A stretch of DNA of 64,000 bases from Pseudomonadota bacterium (GCA_021781815.1 JAJXWB010000011.1:62001-126000), one strand, 5' to 3'; numbered from the stretch's first letter, positions 1 to 10,729 are shown. Numbers and translations are program-made. Notes: generated by a model not told the origin, from the sequence alone.

Positions 1-2393
1 ACGCGCTCGGCGAAGCTGTCGACCGCGATCTCGCCGCCAACGACGTGCGTCTGACAATGGGCGGCGAACCGACCTTCGTTTCGATCGATGACTTTCAGGC
101 GGACGAATGGAACACCGCGGCAGTCGGCCCCACCAAGCGCGGGCTCGCCGACAGGCTCATCCGCAGAATGCGTGAAAAATTTGCGCCCGGCGGCCTGCTG
201 CATTACGGGCAGGGCAAATGGTATCCCGGCGAGAGCCTGCCGCGCTGGGCCTTCTCGCTCTACTGGCGCAAGGATGGCGCGCCCGTCTGGCGCAATGCCG
301 ACCTGATCGCGCCGATCGATGATCCGCCCGTATCGACTGTCGAAGCTGCCGGCGATGTCGCGCGCGCGATCGCGACCCAGCTCGGTGTCGGCGCGGAATA
401 TGTCGTGCCGGCGTACGAGGATCCGGCTTACTGGATGGTCAAGGAAGGCGATCTGCCCTTCAACACCGAGCCCGGCGATCCGCAACTCGACGATGCCGAA
501 GCGCGCGCGCGCATGGTCAGGACGTTCGAGCGCGGCCTCGCGCAGCCGAGCGGCTACGTCTTGCCCATTCAGCGGTGGAATGCGCAGGCCGGCGATCCGC
601 GCTGGCGCTCCGAGAAATGGAAACTGCGACGCGGCGGCCTGTTTCTCGTCGCCGGCGATTCGCCCGTCGGCTTCCGGCTGCCGCTGTCGTCGCTCCCATG
701 GACGCCGCCGGCGGCCTATCCCTTCGTGCATGCGCAGGATCCGCTGGAGCCGCGCGGCGATCTTCCTGCATCCTTTCAGGCGGTGCGGCCGGAGGCGCAG
801 GTTCAGGCCACGCAGCGCGAGGCGGAGGTCGTCGCAGGCGCCGATCGACAGGACCGGATCGAGCAGGTTGCGGTCGAAGGCGCGGTGCGCACGGCGATGT
901 CGATCGAGCCGCGCGACGGCGCACTTTGCGTGTTCATGCCGCCGGTCGAGAAACTCGAGGATTATCTCGAACTCGTCGAGACGGTGGAGCGCTGCGCCGA
1001 GGAACTGCGCGTAAAAGTTCATATCGAAGGCTATTCGCCGCCCTTCGATCCGCGCATCGGCGTTATCAAGGCGACGCCCGATCCCGGCGTCATCGAAGTC
1101 AACATTCACCCCGCCGCTACCTGGCGCGAAGCGGTGCAGACCACGACGACGCTCTACGACGACGCGCGCCAGTGCCGCCTCGGCGCGGACAAGTTCATGA
1201 TTGACGGCCGGCACACCGGCACCGGCGGCGGCGCGCACGTCGTGCTCGGCGGCGCGACGCCCGCTGACTCGCCCTTCCTGCGCCGGCCCGATCTTCTGAA
1301 GAGCCTGATCCTCTACTGGCAGCGCCATCCCTCGCTGTCCTATCTGTTCTCCGGCCTGTTCATTGGCCCGACGAGCCAGGCGCCGCGCATCGACGAGGCG
1401 CGCCACGACGCGCTTTACGAACTGGAGATCGCGCTGGCGCAGACGCCGGCGCCAGGGCAGGGCGCCATGCCTCCGCCCTGGCTCGTCGATCGCCTCTATC
1501 GCAATCTTCTGACAGACGTGACCGGCAATACGCACCGCGCCGAAATCTGCATCGACAAGCTCTACTCGCCGGATTCTGCGACCGGCCGTCTCGGCCTGAT
1601 CGAACTGCGCGCCTTCGAAATGCCGCCGGACGCGCGCATGTCGCTGGCGCAACAGCTTCTCATCCGCGCGCTTGTCGCGATGTTCTGGCGCGAGCCGCAG
1701 CAGGGCGATTTCGTGCGTTGGGGGACTGCGCTCCACGATCGTTTCATGTTGCCGCATTTCGTCTGGCAGGATTTTCTGTCCGTCCTGGCCGATCTGCGGC
1801 GCGCCGGATACGAATTCCAGTCGAAATGGTACGAGGCGCAACGCGAATTCCGGTTCCCGGTCTATGGCCATGTCGAGCACGGCGGCGTGACGCTCGAACT
1901 GCGGCAGGCGCTGGAGCCATGGCATGTGCTGGGCGAAGAGGGCGCCGCCGGCGGCGCGGTGCGATACGTCGACTCGTCGGTAGAGCGCCTTCAGGCGCAG
2001 ACAAAGGGGTTCGTGTCCGGACGCCATATCATCTGCTGCAACGGCCGGCGCCTGCCGATGGCGGGCGCGGGCGTCTCGGGCGAGGCGGTTGCAGGCGTGC
2101 GTTTCAAGGCCTGGCGGCCCGCGTCAGGCTTGCATCCGACGATCCCCGTGCATCCGCCGCTGACGTTCGACATCTACGATCTCTGGAACGAACGTTCTCT
2201 CGGCGGCTGCGTCTATCATGTCGCTCATCCCGGCGGTCGCAATTACGAAACCTTCCCGGTCAATTCCTATGAGGCCGAGGCGCGCCGCCTCGCCCGGTTC
2301 CAGGATTTCGGCCACAGTCCCGGCAGGTCGCCCCCGCCGTCGGCAGAGGCGACCGGCGAATTTCCGCTGACGCTAGATATGCGGCGCGGCTAG
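1..2393 (+). CDS. DUF2126 putative amidoligase, C-terminal part (5' end outside window)
   Basis: The frame is open from base 3 of the window, so the true start lies upstream; about 796 residues are visible. Family members are about 1,100 residues, with an N-terminal transglutaminase-like domain followed by DUF2126, which Pfam describes as a putative amidoligase related to glutamine-synthetase-like ligases. The visible part opens with '[14 protein letters not shown]' and has the glycine-rich '[17 protein letters not shown]' near the middle and '[13 protein letters not shown]' further on, all typical of this domain as I know it. A GTG at 45 could act as a start but would remove conserved residues just before it. 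Such genes usually sit beside circularly permuted ATP-grasp and alpha-E proteins, thought to modify peptides. Substrate unknown. Confidence 0.85.
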   Translation, partial: ALGEAVDRDLAANDVRLTMGGEPTFVSIDDFQADEWNTAAVGPTKRGLADRLIRRMREKFAPGGLLHYGQGKWYPGESLPRWAFSLYWRKDGAPVWRNADLIAPIDDPPVSTVEAAGDVARAIATQLGVGAEYVVPAYEDPAYWMVKEGDLPFNTEPGDPQLDDAEARARMVRTFERGLAQPSGYVLPIQRWNAQAGDPRWRSEKWKLRRGGLFLVAGDSPVGFRLPLSSLPWTPPAAYPFVHAQDPLEPRGDLPASFQAVRPEAQVQATQREAEVVAGADRQDRIEQVAVEGAVRTAMSIEPRDGALCVFMPPVEKLEDYLELVETVERCAEELRVKVHIEGYSPPFDPRIGVIKATPDPGVIEVNIHPAATWREAVQTTTTLYDDARQCRLGADKFMIDGRHTGTGGGAHVVLGGATPADSPFLRRPDLLKSLILYWQRHPSLSYLFSGLFIGPTSQAPRIDEARHDALYELEIALAQTPAPGQGAMPPPWLVDRLYRNLLTDVTGNTHRAEICIDKLYSPDSATGRLGLIELRAFEMPPDARMSLAQQLLIRALVAMFWREPQQGDFVRWGTALHDRFMLPHFVWQDFLSVLADLRRAGYEFQSKWYEAQREFRFPVYGHVEHGGVTLELRQALEPWHVLGEEGAAGGAVRYVDSSVERLQAQTKGFVSGRHIICCNGRRLPMAGAGVSGEAVAGVRFKAWRPASGLHPTIPVHPPLTFDIYDLWNERSLGGCVYHVAHPGGRNYETFPVNSYEAEARRLARFQDFGHSPGRSPPPSAEATGEFPLTLDMRRG

Positions 2394-2441
2394 CGCGAAG
2401 AGGCTGCAACGCCGGTTAAGCCCGCGTGGCGCAATCGAATT

Positions 2442-2468
2442 TTAACCATCCCAGCCGATCATGGTTAA
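2442..2468. promoter_or_regulatory. Inverted TTAACCAT pair, CtrA-like sites
   Basis: TTAACCAT at 2442-2449 and its exact reverse complement at 2461-2468 flank an 11-base spacer, 24 bases before the lipoprotein start. A further GGTTAA lies at 2414-2419. TTAACC-type half-sites are bound by CtrA in alphaproteobacteria. Binding here is inference. Confidence 0.35.
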
Positions 2469-2492
2469 GCAAACCTCAATCGGGGATGACAG

Positions 2493-2951
2493 ATGCGGCC
2501 CGCCCTAATCGCCTTCCTGTCGAGCGCGGCCATTCTCGCCGGCTGCGCAAAGAAGACGACGGACATCAGCGCCACCTACGTGTCGCCGCTGAAATACGAC
2601 ACCTACCTCTGCTCGCAATTGCGCGACGAGGCGACCAAGGTGTCGAGGCGTACCGCCGAGGTGTTCCAGGAGCAGAACACGAAAGCCTCGGTGGGTGCGG
2701 TCGCCTGGGCGCCCAGGACGCTGATCTTCGGCAGCGCCGGCGCGAGCGACGAGGAGGTCGCCCGCCTGAAAGGCGAGATGACGGCGATCGAGCAGGCGAG
2801 CGCCGCCAGGAATTGCGGCGTCAGTTTCGAGAAGCGCAGCGACAGCGTGGTCGCGCCGCAATATGATGGCGGCCGGGTGACGCCGGACATGAACCTCTCG
2901 AAAGCGGGCGGATCGATCTATAACCTGCCGCCGAAGTCCGGTATGCGCTGA
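2493..2951 (+). CDS. Small lipoprotein of unknown function
   Basis: 152 residues from an ATG at 2493. The N-terminus is a short signal peptide ending in a lipobox, 'ILAGC', so the mature protein should be lipid-anchored from the cysteine near residue 18. The following part contains 'SPLKYDTYLCSQLRDEA', then a helical stretch rich in Ala, Glu and Arg that could form a coiled coil, and a Gly/Pro-rich tail. Small lipoproteins of this design, with a 'Y..Y.C.QL..E' motif, are common in alphaproteobacteria; I know no assigned function. The gene is preceded by inverted TTAACCAT sites and followed by an unrelated-looking small gene on the same strand. Confidence 0.75.
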   Translation: MRPALIAFLSSAAILAGCAKKTTDISATYVSPLKYDTYLCSQLRDEATKVSRRTAEVFQEQNTKASVGAVAWAPRTLIFGSAGASDEEVARLKGEMTAIEQASAARNCGVSFEKRSDSVVAPQYDGGRVTPDMNLSKAGGSIYNLPPKSGMR

Positions 2952-3023
2952 TTGCCGCGCACGGCGGCGGAGGCTTGCGTCGCGCCGTTCCGCCTGCGGT
3001 TTGCCGAGCCGAGGAGTTTTGCC

Positions 3024-3320
3024 ATGCCCGACCCGACCCTGGCCGAAACCCGCGCCCGCGTGGTCGCCGCTGGCCTCGGCGCGGCCGATCTGATCTGGCT
3101 CGACGCGATCAGGTGGGATGATGCGGCTGTGCCTGTCGTCGAGAGCGATGGTCAGCTTCAGGATTACCGCCGGCGCGAACAGGCGCTGGATGCGGCGATC
3201 GCCCATCTGACCTTTGCCGAACGCGGCGCATCGGTCGAAGGCAGGCTCGCCGCCGCCATCGGCGCGCGGATCGCCGACTGGCGGGACGGAGCGGTCGCCG
3301 ATGATGACGACGGCCATTAG
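3024..3320 (+). CDS. Hypothetical 98-residue protein
   Basis: I do not recognise this protein. The ATG at 3024 has a GAGGAG Shine-Dalgarno sequence about nine bases upstream and is preferred over an in-frame TTG at 2952 that directly follows the lipoprotein stop. The product is soluble, alanine-rich and mostly helical, with a 'DLIWLDAIRWDD' segment early on and an acidic tail ending in four aspartates, Gly and His. It lies between the lipoprotein gene and the thioesterase gene on the same strand and may be co-transcribed with the latter, 60 bases downstream. Codon use resembles the neighbours, which supports it being real. Confidence 0.55.
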   Translation: MPDPTLAETRARVVAAGLGAADLIWLDAIRWDDAAVPVVESDGQLQDYRRREQALDAAIAHLTFAERGASVEGRLAAAIGARIADWRDGAVADDDDGH

Positions 3321-3380
3321 TCGCGCCGCCGCGGCGCAGGCCTGTCGCGCTGCGCTGCGGCCGGTGAGGGGACCACGCCA

Positions 3381-3779
3381 ATGATCGAACCGCTCGCCAG
3401 GGTCCGGCCCGGCGTCGAGGGGCGCAACGAAACCTCCGTCACGCCGGCGCTCACGGTCGGCGGGCTCGTGCCGGGCATGCCGTTCGTCTACGCCACGCCG
3501 ATGATGATCCTGCTCATGGAGGTGGCCGCCGGCGCCTCGATTGCGTCGCTCCTGCCGGAGGGGTGGGTCAGCGTCGGCATGGAGGTCAACGTGCGCCATC
3601 TCGCCGCGACGCCGGTCGGGCGCAAGGTCGTCGCAACATCGCGGGTGCTCGAGGTTGGGCCGAAGAGCGTGCTGTTCGCCGTCGAGGCGCACGACGGCGT
3701 TCGCCGGATCGGCGAGGGCACGCACCGGCGCGGGGCCGTTTGTGTGACGGCGTTTCTGGAACGATTCGGAGAACAGTGA
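3381..3779 (+). CDS. FlK-like hot-dog thioesterase
   Basis: 132 residues, a single hot-dog domain. It resembles the fluoroacetyl-CoA thioesterase (FlK) family: Thr39 and Glu47 in 'ATPMMILLMEVAA' and His73 in 'VNVRHLAATPVG' line up with the Thr/Glu/His catalytic triad known for FlK. It should hydrolyse a small acyl-CoA in the cytoplasm; the natural substrate is unknown, because most homologues do not act on fluoroacetyl-CoA. The ATG at 3381 is the first good start after the preceding small gene. The gene is followed by a tRNA-Ser on the opposite strand. Confidence 0.8.
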   Translation: MIEPLARVRPGVEGRNETSVTPALTVGGLVPGMPFVYATPMMILLMEVAAGASIASLLPEGWVSVGMEVNVRHLAATPVGRKVVATSRVLEVGPKSVLFAVEAHDGVRRIGEGTHRRGAVCVTAFLERFGEQ

Positions 3780-3923
3780 GCGGGTTCGCCCCAAGCGGCG
3801 CAAGGCGCCCGGCCGAGCGCAGCAAGGTGGGACGATACCGGATAAAGACGACGGTGGAGATCAAGGCGGGGACGAATCCCGGGCTTTTGGAAAGCCCGAT
3901 GAAAATTCAGGGCTTCTCTGAAA

Positions 3924-4013
3924 TGGCGGAGAGGGAGGGATTCGAACCCCCGGTACCGTTGCCGGTACTCCGCATTTCGAGTGCGGCGCGATCGACCACT
4001 CTGCCACCTCTCC
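3924..4013 (-). tRNA. tRNA-Ser: tRNA-Ser (anticodon CGA)
   Basis: Read on the minus strand, GGAGAGG (4013-4007) pairs with CCTCTCC (3934-3928), followed by discriminator G and an encoded CCA at 3926-3924. The anticodon stem CCGCA/TGCGG encloses the loop CTCGAAA, anticodon CGA, reading UCG. A long variable arm, typical of serine tRNAs, precedes the GGTTCGAATCC T-arm. Length 90 bases. Confidence 0.97.
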
Positions 4014-4131
4014 GCGAGGTCTCCGCGCGAACGGAGGCTGGTCGGACGCGCGAGATAACACCGGGTGGACGGGGCGCCAAGCCCCTTTGCGTTCGCCCGT
4101 GATCCCCGCCGCCGGTTTCTTGCCGATTTCG

Positions 4132-4161
4132 TTGACAGGCCGCACGTCCATCCGTTAGAAA
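4132..4161 (+). promoter_or_regulatory. Probable rplU-rpmA promoter
   Basis: A perfect TTGACA at 4132-4137 is followed after 18 bases by TAGAAA at 4156-4161. It is the best sigma-70-like site in the 319 bases between the tRNA gene and rplU, and would give a leader of about 165 bases. Apart from this promoter and the leader hairpins, that gap holds nothing I can identify. Confidence 0.45.
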
Positions 4162-4174
4162 GGCCTCGCTTTGC

Positions 4175-4238
4175 AAGCGCGGACGAAAGCCCGCGCTTTT
4201 TGGCTTGCATTTCGCGCGAGCCTGCCTTTCGGGCAGGC
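4175..4238 (+). promoter_or_regulatory. rplU leader hairpins, candidate attenuator
   Basis: Two hairpins lie in the rplU leader. The first pairs AAGCGCGG (4175-4182) with CCGCGCTT (4191-4198) and runs into five T (4197-4201), like an intrinsic terminator. The second pairs GCCTGCC (4220-4226) with GGCAGGC (4232-4238) around a short loop. Many ribosomal protein operons are controlled in the leader; control here is inferred from position only. Confidence 0.35.
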
Positions 4239-4332
4239 ATGGGTGAGCGCAAACCGGTGAAGCGCCCGGTCCTACTGCCAAAAAGCCGGTCGGCGGTTTC
4301 CGCCAGCCCGGAACCGAACACAAGGGAACAAG

Positions 4333-4629
4333 ATGTTCGCAGTCATCAGAACCGGCGGGAAGCAGTATCGCGTCGCCGCCGAGGATAAGATTACCGTCAT
4401 GTCGCTCGCGGGCGAGCCTGGCGACAAGATCACGTTCGAGGACGTGCTCTTTGCTGGCAAGGACGGTTCGGCCGAATTCGGGCCAAAGGTCAAGGTCACG
4501 GGCGAGATCGTCGCCCAGGCGCGCGGCCCGAAGGTCATTTCTTTCAAGAAGCGTCGCCGCCAGAATTCGAAGCGCAAGCGCGGTCACCGTCAGGATCTGA
4601 CGGTCGTTCGCATCGTCGAGATCGCGTAG
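4333..4629 (+). CDS. rplU: 50S ribosomal protein L21
   Basis: 98 residues, normal for L21. The N-terminus '[14 protein letters not shown]' and the basic '[19 protein letters not shown]' tract that contacts 23S rRNA are hallmarks of the family. It is the first gene of the rplU-rpmA pair conserved across bacteria; rpmA starts 18 bases after its stop. A promoter and a structured leader lie upstream. Confidence 0.99.
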   Translation: MFAVIRTGGKQYRVAAEDKITVMSLAGEPGDKITFEDVLFAGKDGSAEFGPKVKVTGEIVAQARGPKVISFKKRRRQNSKRKRGHRQDLTVVRIVEIA

Positions 4630-4647
4630 GGACGAGGAGCAGGAACA

Positions 4648-4917
4648 ATGGCCCACAAGAAAGCAGGCGGTTCGTCCCGCAACGGTCGCGACTCCGACGG
4701 GCGTCGCCTCGGCGTCAAGAAGTTCGGCGGCGAGAGGGTTGTCGGCGGCAATATCATCATTCGCCAGCGTGGCACCAAGGTTCACCCGGGCCGCAATGTC
4801 GGCATGGGCACGGACCATACACTGTTCGCGCTTTGCGACGGCGTCGTGCTGTTCAAGATGAATCCGAAAGGCCGATCCAGCGTATCGGTCGTACCGGCCC
4901 AACAGGCCGCGGAGTAA
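4648..4917 (+). CDS. rpmA: 50S ribosomal protein L27
   Basis: 89 residues. It begins '[18 protein letters not shown]', the conserved N-terminal arm that reaches toward the peptidyl transferase centre, followed by '[14 protein letters not shown]'. The ATG at 4648 is preceded by a GAGGAGCAGGA ribosome binding region. There is no N-terminal cleavage extension of the kind found in Firmicutes. It is co-oriented with rplU and separated from the downstream acetyltransferase by a stretch with several hairpins. Confidence 0.99.
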   Translation: MAHKKAGGSSRNGRDSDGRRLGVKKFGGERVVGGNIIIRQRGTKVHPGRNVGMGTDHTLFALCDGVVLFKMNPKGRSSVSVVPAQQAAE

Positions 4918-4919
4918 AG

Positions 4920-5051
4920 GGCGGAGGCCAGTTCGAGACCTCCGCCGGCGCCAAGCCCCGGCGAGAGGTCCCGAAGGAGCCCGGTCTCCGCCATATCGGG
5001 GACTCACTGATCCCGAAGGATCGCGAAGGGGAAGCGGCGCCGCTTCCCTTC
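4920..5051 (+). terminator. Hairpin-rich spacer after rpmA, possible terminator or mRNA-stabilising structure
   Basis: GGCGGAGG (4920-4927) can pair with CCTCCGCC (4939-4946). Further on, 14 bases at 5025-5038 are complementary, with one bulge, to 5039-5051. Neither is followed by a long T-run, so strong intrinsic termination is doubtful; the structures may separate ribosomal-protein expression from the downstream genes. Confidence 0.35.
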
Positions 5052-5099
5052 GTCGTTTCCGGGCCGCCGCAACGGGGCCCATCGGATCGGAGCCCGCTT

Positions 5100-6795
<1,696 letters not shown>

Positions 6796-6842
6796 AGACG
6801 CCCCGGGCGGGCGTATGCTGACAATTCGGGAGAATTGCGGGC

Positions 6843-6977
6843 ATGCCCCGGCGGCTCAACATTCGCAGCGGCAAGGCCTACGACAAGACGTGTCGGCTTG
6901 CGGCCTATTACGGCGTGACGACCGCCAGACGACGACAGCATCGGCGCGGGCCGGTGGCCGCGCGCCAACGATCATGA
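6843..6977 (+). pseudogene. Decayed VapB-type antitoxin fragment
   Basis: A 44-residue frame from the ATG at 6843 begins 'MPRRLNIRSGKAYDKTCRLAA', similar to the N-terminus of VapB antitoxins ('LNI...E...LARELA' pattern). It then runs into arginine-rich sequence with no family resemblance and stops at 6977. The antitoxin C-terminus that should bind the toxin is missing. The next frame carries a toxin fragment, so an internal deletion across the vapB-vapC junction is likely. Confidence 0.5.
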
Positions 6978-7210
6978 GACGAATCTTGTTTGAACCCGAC
7001 ATCGAAATTGTCGATTTCACCAGCGAGCAAGCCAGCGTCGTTTTCGAGGCGTTCGAGCGCTTCGGAAAGGGTCGTCACCTCGCGAAGTTGAATTTCGGCG
7101 ACTGCATGGCCTATGCCGTGGCGAAGTTCGCGAACGCTCCGCTTCTGTTCAGGGGCGCCGATTTCGCGGCAACCGGCATACCCGCCGCCGTTCCGCAAGG
7201 CCAGACGTGA
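6974..7210 (+). pseudogene. VapC-type PIN-domain toxin, C-terminal fragment
   Basis: 78 residues. '[21 protein letters not shown]' is the strongly conserved C-terminal half of VapC PIN ribonucleases, with the Asp of 'NFGDC' as one of the metal ligands, followed by '[15 protein letters not shown]'. The N-terminal half with the first catalytic acidic residues ('DTSA' motif) is absent, so it should be inactive. The stop overlaps the GTG start of proB. Together with the VapB fragment this is a relic of a toxin-antitoxin pair inserted between obgE and proB. Confidence 0.75.
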
Positions 7211-8334
7211 CCGATACGCCAAAACTCTCCTCCTTTCGCCGCATCGTTGTGAAGGTCGGCTCGTCACTGCTGGTGGACGCCGCCGCCGGAGGGTTGAAGC
7301 GCGCCTGGCTCGATGCGCTGGTCGCCGATCTCGCCGTTCATCACAAGCGCGGCGCTGACATCCTCGTCGTTTCCTCCGGCTCGATCGCGCTCGGGCGCAG
7401 CGTGCTCGGGCTACCTTCGGGCGCGCTGAAACTGGAGGATTCGCAAGCCGCCGCTGCAGTCGGCCAGATCGCGCTTGCGGGCGCCTGGTCGGAAGCTCTC
7501 GGCGCCCACGGCATGACGGCCGGTCAGATCCTTGTCACGCTCTGGGACACCGAGGAACGCCGGCGCTATCTCAATGCGCGCGCCACGATCGAACGGCTGC
7601 TCGACATGCGCGCGGCGCCCGTCATCAACGAGAACGACACGGTCGCCACGTCGGAAATCCGCTACGGCGACAATGATCGCCTCGCCGCGCGCGTGGCCGC
7701 CATGGCGAGCGCCGACTGTCTGGTGCTGCTGTCGGACGTCGACGGGCTCTACACCGCCCCGCCCGCCAGCGACCCCGGCGCGAAACTGCTGCCTGTCGTG
7801 CCGCGCGTAACTGCCGAAATCGAGGCAATGGCCGGCGGCGCGGCATCGGAATTCTCACGCGGCGGGATGCGGACGAAAATCGAGGCGGCCAAGATTGCGA
7901 CCACGGCCGGCGTGCATATGGTGATCGCTGACGGCCGTGTAGACCATCCACTGAATCGCGTCGCCAGCGGCGCCCCCTGCACCTGGTTCATGACGCCGTC
8001 CAACCCCGTGACGGCGCGCAAGAAATGGATCGCCGGCTCGCTGGAGCCCAAGGGCGTCGTGCGCATCGATGCGGGCGCGGCGCGTGCGCTCGCCGGCGGC
8101 GCGAGCCTGCTGCCGGCCGGCGTCGCCTGCGTCGAGGGCGGTTTCTCGAGGGGCGATTGCGTCGTTATCCGCAACGCCGCGGGCGGCGAGATCGGGCGCG
8201 GTCTGATCGCTTATGACGCTGTCGAAGCTGCGCAGATCATGGGCCGCTCGTCGCGCGATATAGAGAAGATTCTGGGCTATTCGGGCCGCGCCGCGATGAT
8301 CCATCGCGACGACATGGCGCTTGGCGGGGAATGA
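7207..8334 (+). CDS. proB: Glutamate 5-kinase
   Basis: 375 residues. It phosphorylates glutamate in the first step of proline synthesis. The amino-acid kinase domain has '[11 protein letters not shown]' near the N-terminus, 'VSSGSIALG', and '[19 protein letters not shown]', the glutamate and nucleotide binding region. A PUA domain forms about the last 80 residues, as in the long form of the enzyme. The GTG start at 7207 overlaps the stop of the VapC remnant; the sequence after it ('[18 protein letters not shown]') fits the family. obgE-proB adjacency is usual in alphaproteobacteria, but the commonly following proA is not here. Confidence 0.97.
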   Translation: MTDTPKLSSFRRIVVKVGSSLLVDAAAGGLKRAWLDALVADLAVHHKRGADILVVSSGSIALGRSVLGLPSGALKLEDSQAAAAVGQIALAGAWSEALGAHGMTAGQILVTLWDTEERRRYLNARATIERLLDMRAAPVINENDTVATSEIRYGDNDRLAARVAAMASADCLVLLSDVDGLYTAPPASDPGAKLLPVVPRVTAEIEAMAGGAASEFSRGGMRTKIEAAKIATTAGVHMVIADGRVDHPLNRVASGAPCTWFMTPSNPVTARKKWIAGSLEPKGVVRIDAGAARALAGGASLLPAGVACVEGGFSRGDCVVIRNAAGGEIGRGLIAYDAVEAAQIMGRSSRDIEKILGYSGRAAMIHRDDMALGGE

Positions 8335-8401
8335 TGCCGCCTGGCTGGGCGCAGGTCAGGCCGCCCCTCCGGGAGCGGGCGGACAGGTAGAGGATTGTGA
8401 T

Positions 8402-9547
8402 TTGGCGCCGAAGCAAATCGAGTCTCCGACGGCGCCGGGCGTCTCGAAAAGGCGGTTTCGCGTGCGGCCGGTCCGGCTGGAGGACGTCGAGCGCCTGTCG
8501 AGGATGTTTGGTCAGGTCTTCCGCAATTCGGCTGGCCCGGCGTCGCCCGCGCTCGCCGATGATATCCGGCGTCTGCTGGTCGATCATCCCGATCGGACCG
8601 ATCATACGGCTTCTCTGGTCTACGAGCGCGACGATGGCGATCTTGGCGGATTTTTAGGCCTGATTCCCCTTCCGATGCTGCTCGGTCAAAGGCCGGTGCA
8701 GGCTGCGGCGTTCAGCACCTGGATGGTGGAGGATCGCGCGCGCGATCCGGAGGCCGGGGCGCTCCTGCTGCGCGCCCACCTGAAACGCCCGCTCGACGCG
8801 ACGCTCGCCGACACCGCGAATCGGCTGTCGATCGAATTTCAGATGGGATTGGGGATGAGGTTTGCGCCCGCCCAGAGTTTGCAATGGGTCCGGCCTCTGA
8901 ATTATGCCGGCTATGCCGCAGCCGTCGCCATGAACCGCCTCGGCCTGGCGGGGGCGGGTCGCCTCGCATCGGCGGCGGCGCGAGCCGAGGCCGCCGCCGC
9001 GCGCCTCCTGGGGCGCCGCGGCGCCGACGCAGGGACATGCGCGTCCCGACCGTGTTCGCGCGAGGAATTTGCCGATGCGTGGCTTGCGCTCGCCGCTTCA
9101 TGGCGCCTGCGGCCGAACTGGCCGGCCGCCCGCGTGACCTGGATTCTCGAACAGGCCGATCGTCGGCCGAGCCTCGGCCCCCTCCACTTGCGTCTTGTAT
9201 GCGACCAAAGCGGCGACCTCGCGGGATGCGTCGCCTATCACATCGGAGCCGACCGACGCGGCCTGGCTGTGTCCATTCTGGCGCGCCCCGCGCACGAGCA
9301 GGACGTCCTGCTCGCGCTGTTGGCTGATGCGGCCGCGCAGGGCGCGGTGCTGATGTGCGGCCCGGCCGACCCGAGGCTGATGGAGGGATTCTTCCGCATT
9401 CCCGGCGTTTACTATCGCCACACCTGCGGCGCGGTCATGACGGCGCGCGACGCTGGCCTGACGCAGGCCGTTCTCGCCGGCGACGGGTTGTTGGGCGGCC
9501 TCGCAGGAGATTCCTGGACGCCGCTCGCGACTGAAAGCTATCTGTGA
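8402..9547 (+). CDS. GNAT-like acyltransferase paralogue 1, possibly polysaccharide-linked
   Basis: 381 residues from a TTG at 8402, which has a weak AGAGGA ten bases upstream; no ATG is available before the conserved region. The N-terminal half looks like a GNAT domain ('VRPVRLEDVERLSRMFGQVFR', then 'LVYERDDGDLGGFLGLIPL'). The C-terminal half ends in 'FRIPGVYYRH' and 'LATESYL'. It is clearly paralogous over its full length to the convergent gene ending at 9584; both come to 381 residues with the starts chosen. Placed at the edge of the polysaccharide locus, it may acylate a sugar or lipid intermediate. That is inference; no function is established. Confidence 0.7.
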   Translation: MAPKQIESPTAPGVSKRRFRVRPVRLEDVERLSRMFGQVFRNSAGPASPALADDIRRLLVDHPDRTDHTASLVYERDDGDLGGFLGLIPLPMLLGQRPVQAAAFSTWMVEDRARDPEAGALLLRAHLKRPLDATLADTANRLSIEFQMGLGMRFAPAQSLQWVRPLNYAGYAAAVAMNRLGLAGAGRLASAAARAEAAAARLLGRRGADAGTCASRPCSREEFADAWLALAASWRLRPNWPAARVTWILEQADRRPSLGPLHLRLVCDQSGDLAGCVAYHIGADRRGLAVSILARPAHEQDVLLALLADAAAQGAVLMCGPADPRLMEGFFRIPGVYYRHTCGAVMTARDAGLTQAVLAGDGLLGGLAGDSWTPLATESYL

Positions 9548-9583
9548 CGCGCACGCACGACGTAGAGAGTCCTGCGGCGTCCC

Positions 9584-10729
9584 TCAAACGTAGGATTCTG
9601 ATGCCAAAGGCGACCATGCGTCGCCGACCAGGCCGCCGACAAGACCTTCGCCGGAGACGAATGCGGGAAAGATATCGGGCGTTCGGGCCCTGATCACGGT
9701 TCCCGAACCGTGTCGGTAAAATACGCCGGGAATTCGGAACAGACCTCTCGTCACGGCGGGGTCGACGCGCCCGCATACGTAGGCGCTCCCCTCTCGCCGC
9801 ACTTTCTCGATGAGCGCCAGCAGCACGCCCTCCTCGGCGCGGGGACGGGCGAGGACCTGCAGAATTTCGGCGCGGCCTCGCGGTATTTCAAAATACGCGC
9901 AGGCGCCGGCGAGTTCGCCCGCGCCGTCGCGCGCCTCGCACATGCGCAAGGTCCCGCAGCTCTTTCGCTCGGACGCCAGCCGCAGCATCCATGCGACGTC
10001 GGGGATCGACCAGTCGGGCCGCAGCCGGTATCGGCGGATGACCGACAGGTAGCTGTGAGCGAAGACTTCCAGGGGCACATCCTGCATTCGCCAGCCATCG
10101 AGCGTCCTCGCTCCGCGCTTCCGCACGACATGGCGCGCCACGCGTTCGACGGTGTGTGCGGCTGCGCGGATGGCCGGCGGATCCAGCCCGACGCTGCGGG
10201 CGACCAAATCGCTCCCGCACGCCAGGAAGTTCAAAGGTTTCATCCACTGCATGCAATGCGCCGCCGAGAAATCGAACCGCAAGGCGGCATGAAACTCGAC
10301 CGATGTCCTACTCGCCGTATCGGACAAGCTCAGAGCGTGGCCGCGCTTCAGATGCGATCGCGCAAGCAGGACCGAAGCGTGCGCGTCGCGCGTCCGATCC
10401 TTCACCATCCATGCGCTGATGATGGAGCCGTCGAGCGCGGTGTCGTCGAACCGCATCCGGAGCGGCAATACCCCAAGCATCCCGGCGACCTCGCCGGACG
10501 CGCCTTCGTAGACCAGGCTCGCCGTGTCCTCGCTGTAGTGCGGATGTTCAAGAAAGAGACGGACGAGATGGCTCTCAAGCAACGCAGAGGAGGCGCCTCT
10601 GCGGTTCCGGAACGCCGATCTGAACAGGTCGGCGACCTGTGGAATGTCCTCGCCGCGCAATAGCCGCACGCGGCCCTTCTGCTGCGTCGACGACGAATCA
10701 TCCTCGGATCCAGACATGCCGGTTCCCAT
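9584..10729 (-). CDS. GNAT-like acyltransferase paralogue 2
   Basis: 381 residues from an ATG at 10729; a second ATG at 10717 is possible, and neither has a strong ribosome binding site. It shares with the preceding convergent gene the pattern 'VRLLRGEDIPQVADLFRSAFR', 'ASLVYEGASGEVAGMLGVLPL', 'SAWMVKDRTRDAHAS' and the C-terminal 'FRIPGVFYRH' and 'LASESYV'. The two genes meet tail to tail with 36 bases between them, so they are an inverted duplicate pair that has diverged considerably. It is divergent from the aldo/keto reductase across about 250 bases. A role in decorating the polysaccharide is inferred from location only. Confidence 0.7.
   Translation of the reverse strand: MGTGMSGSEDDSSSTQQKGRVRLLRGEDIPQVADLFRSAFRNRRGASSALLESHLVRLFLEHPHYSEDTASLVYEGASGEVAGMLGVLPLRMRFDDTALDGSIISAWMVKDRTRDAHASVLLARSHLKRGHALSLSDTASRTSVEFHAALRFDFSAAHCMQWMKPLNFLACGSDLVARSVGLDPPAIRAAAHTVERVARHVVRKRGARTLDGWRMQDVPLEVFAHSYLSVIRRYRLRPDWSIPDVAWMLRLASERKSCGTLRMCEARDGAGELAGACAYFEIPRGRAEILQVLARPRAEEGVLLALIEKVRREGSAYVCGRVDPAVTRGLFRIPGVFYRHGSGTVIRARTPDIFPAFVSGEGLVGGLVGDAWSPLASESYV

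Noticed and set aside
2505-3803. Long minus-strand open frame (432 codons) over the lipoprotein, hypothetical and thioesterase genes
   Set aside because: Its translation is rich in Arg, His and Gly with no family resemblance, while the plus-strand genes under it have signal, lipobox and hot-dog motifs. It is a shadow of GC-rich coding DNA.
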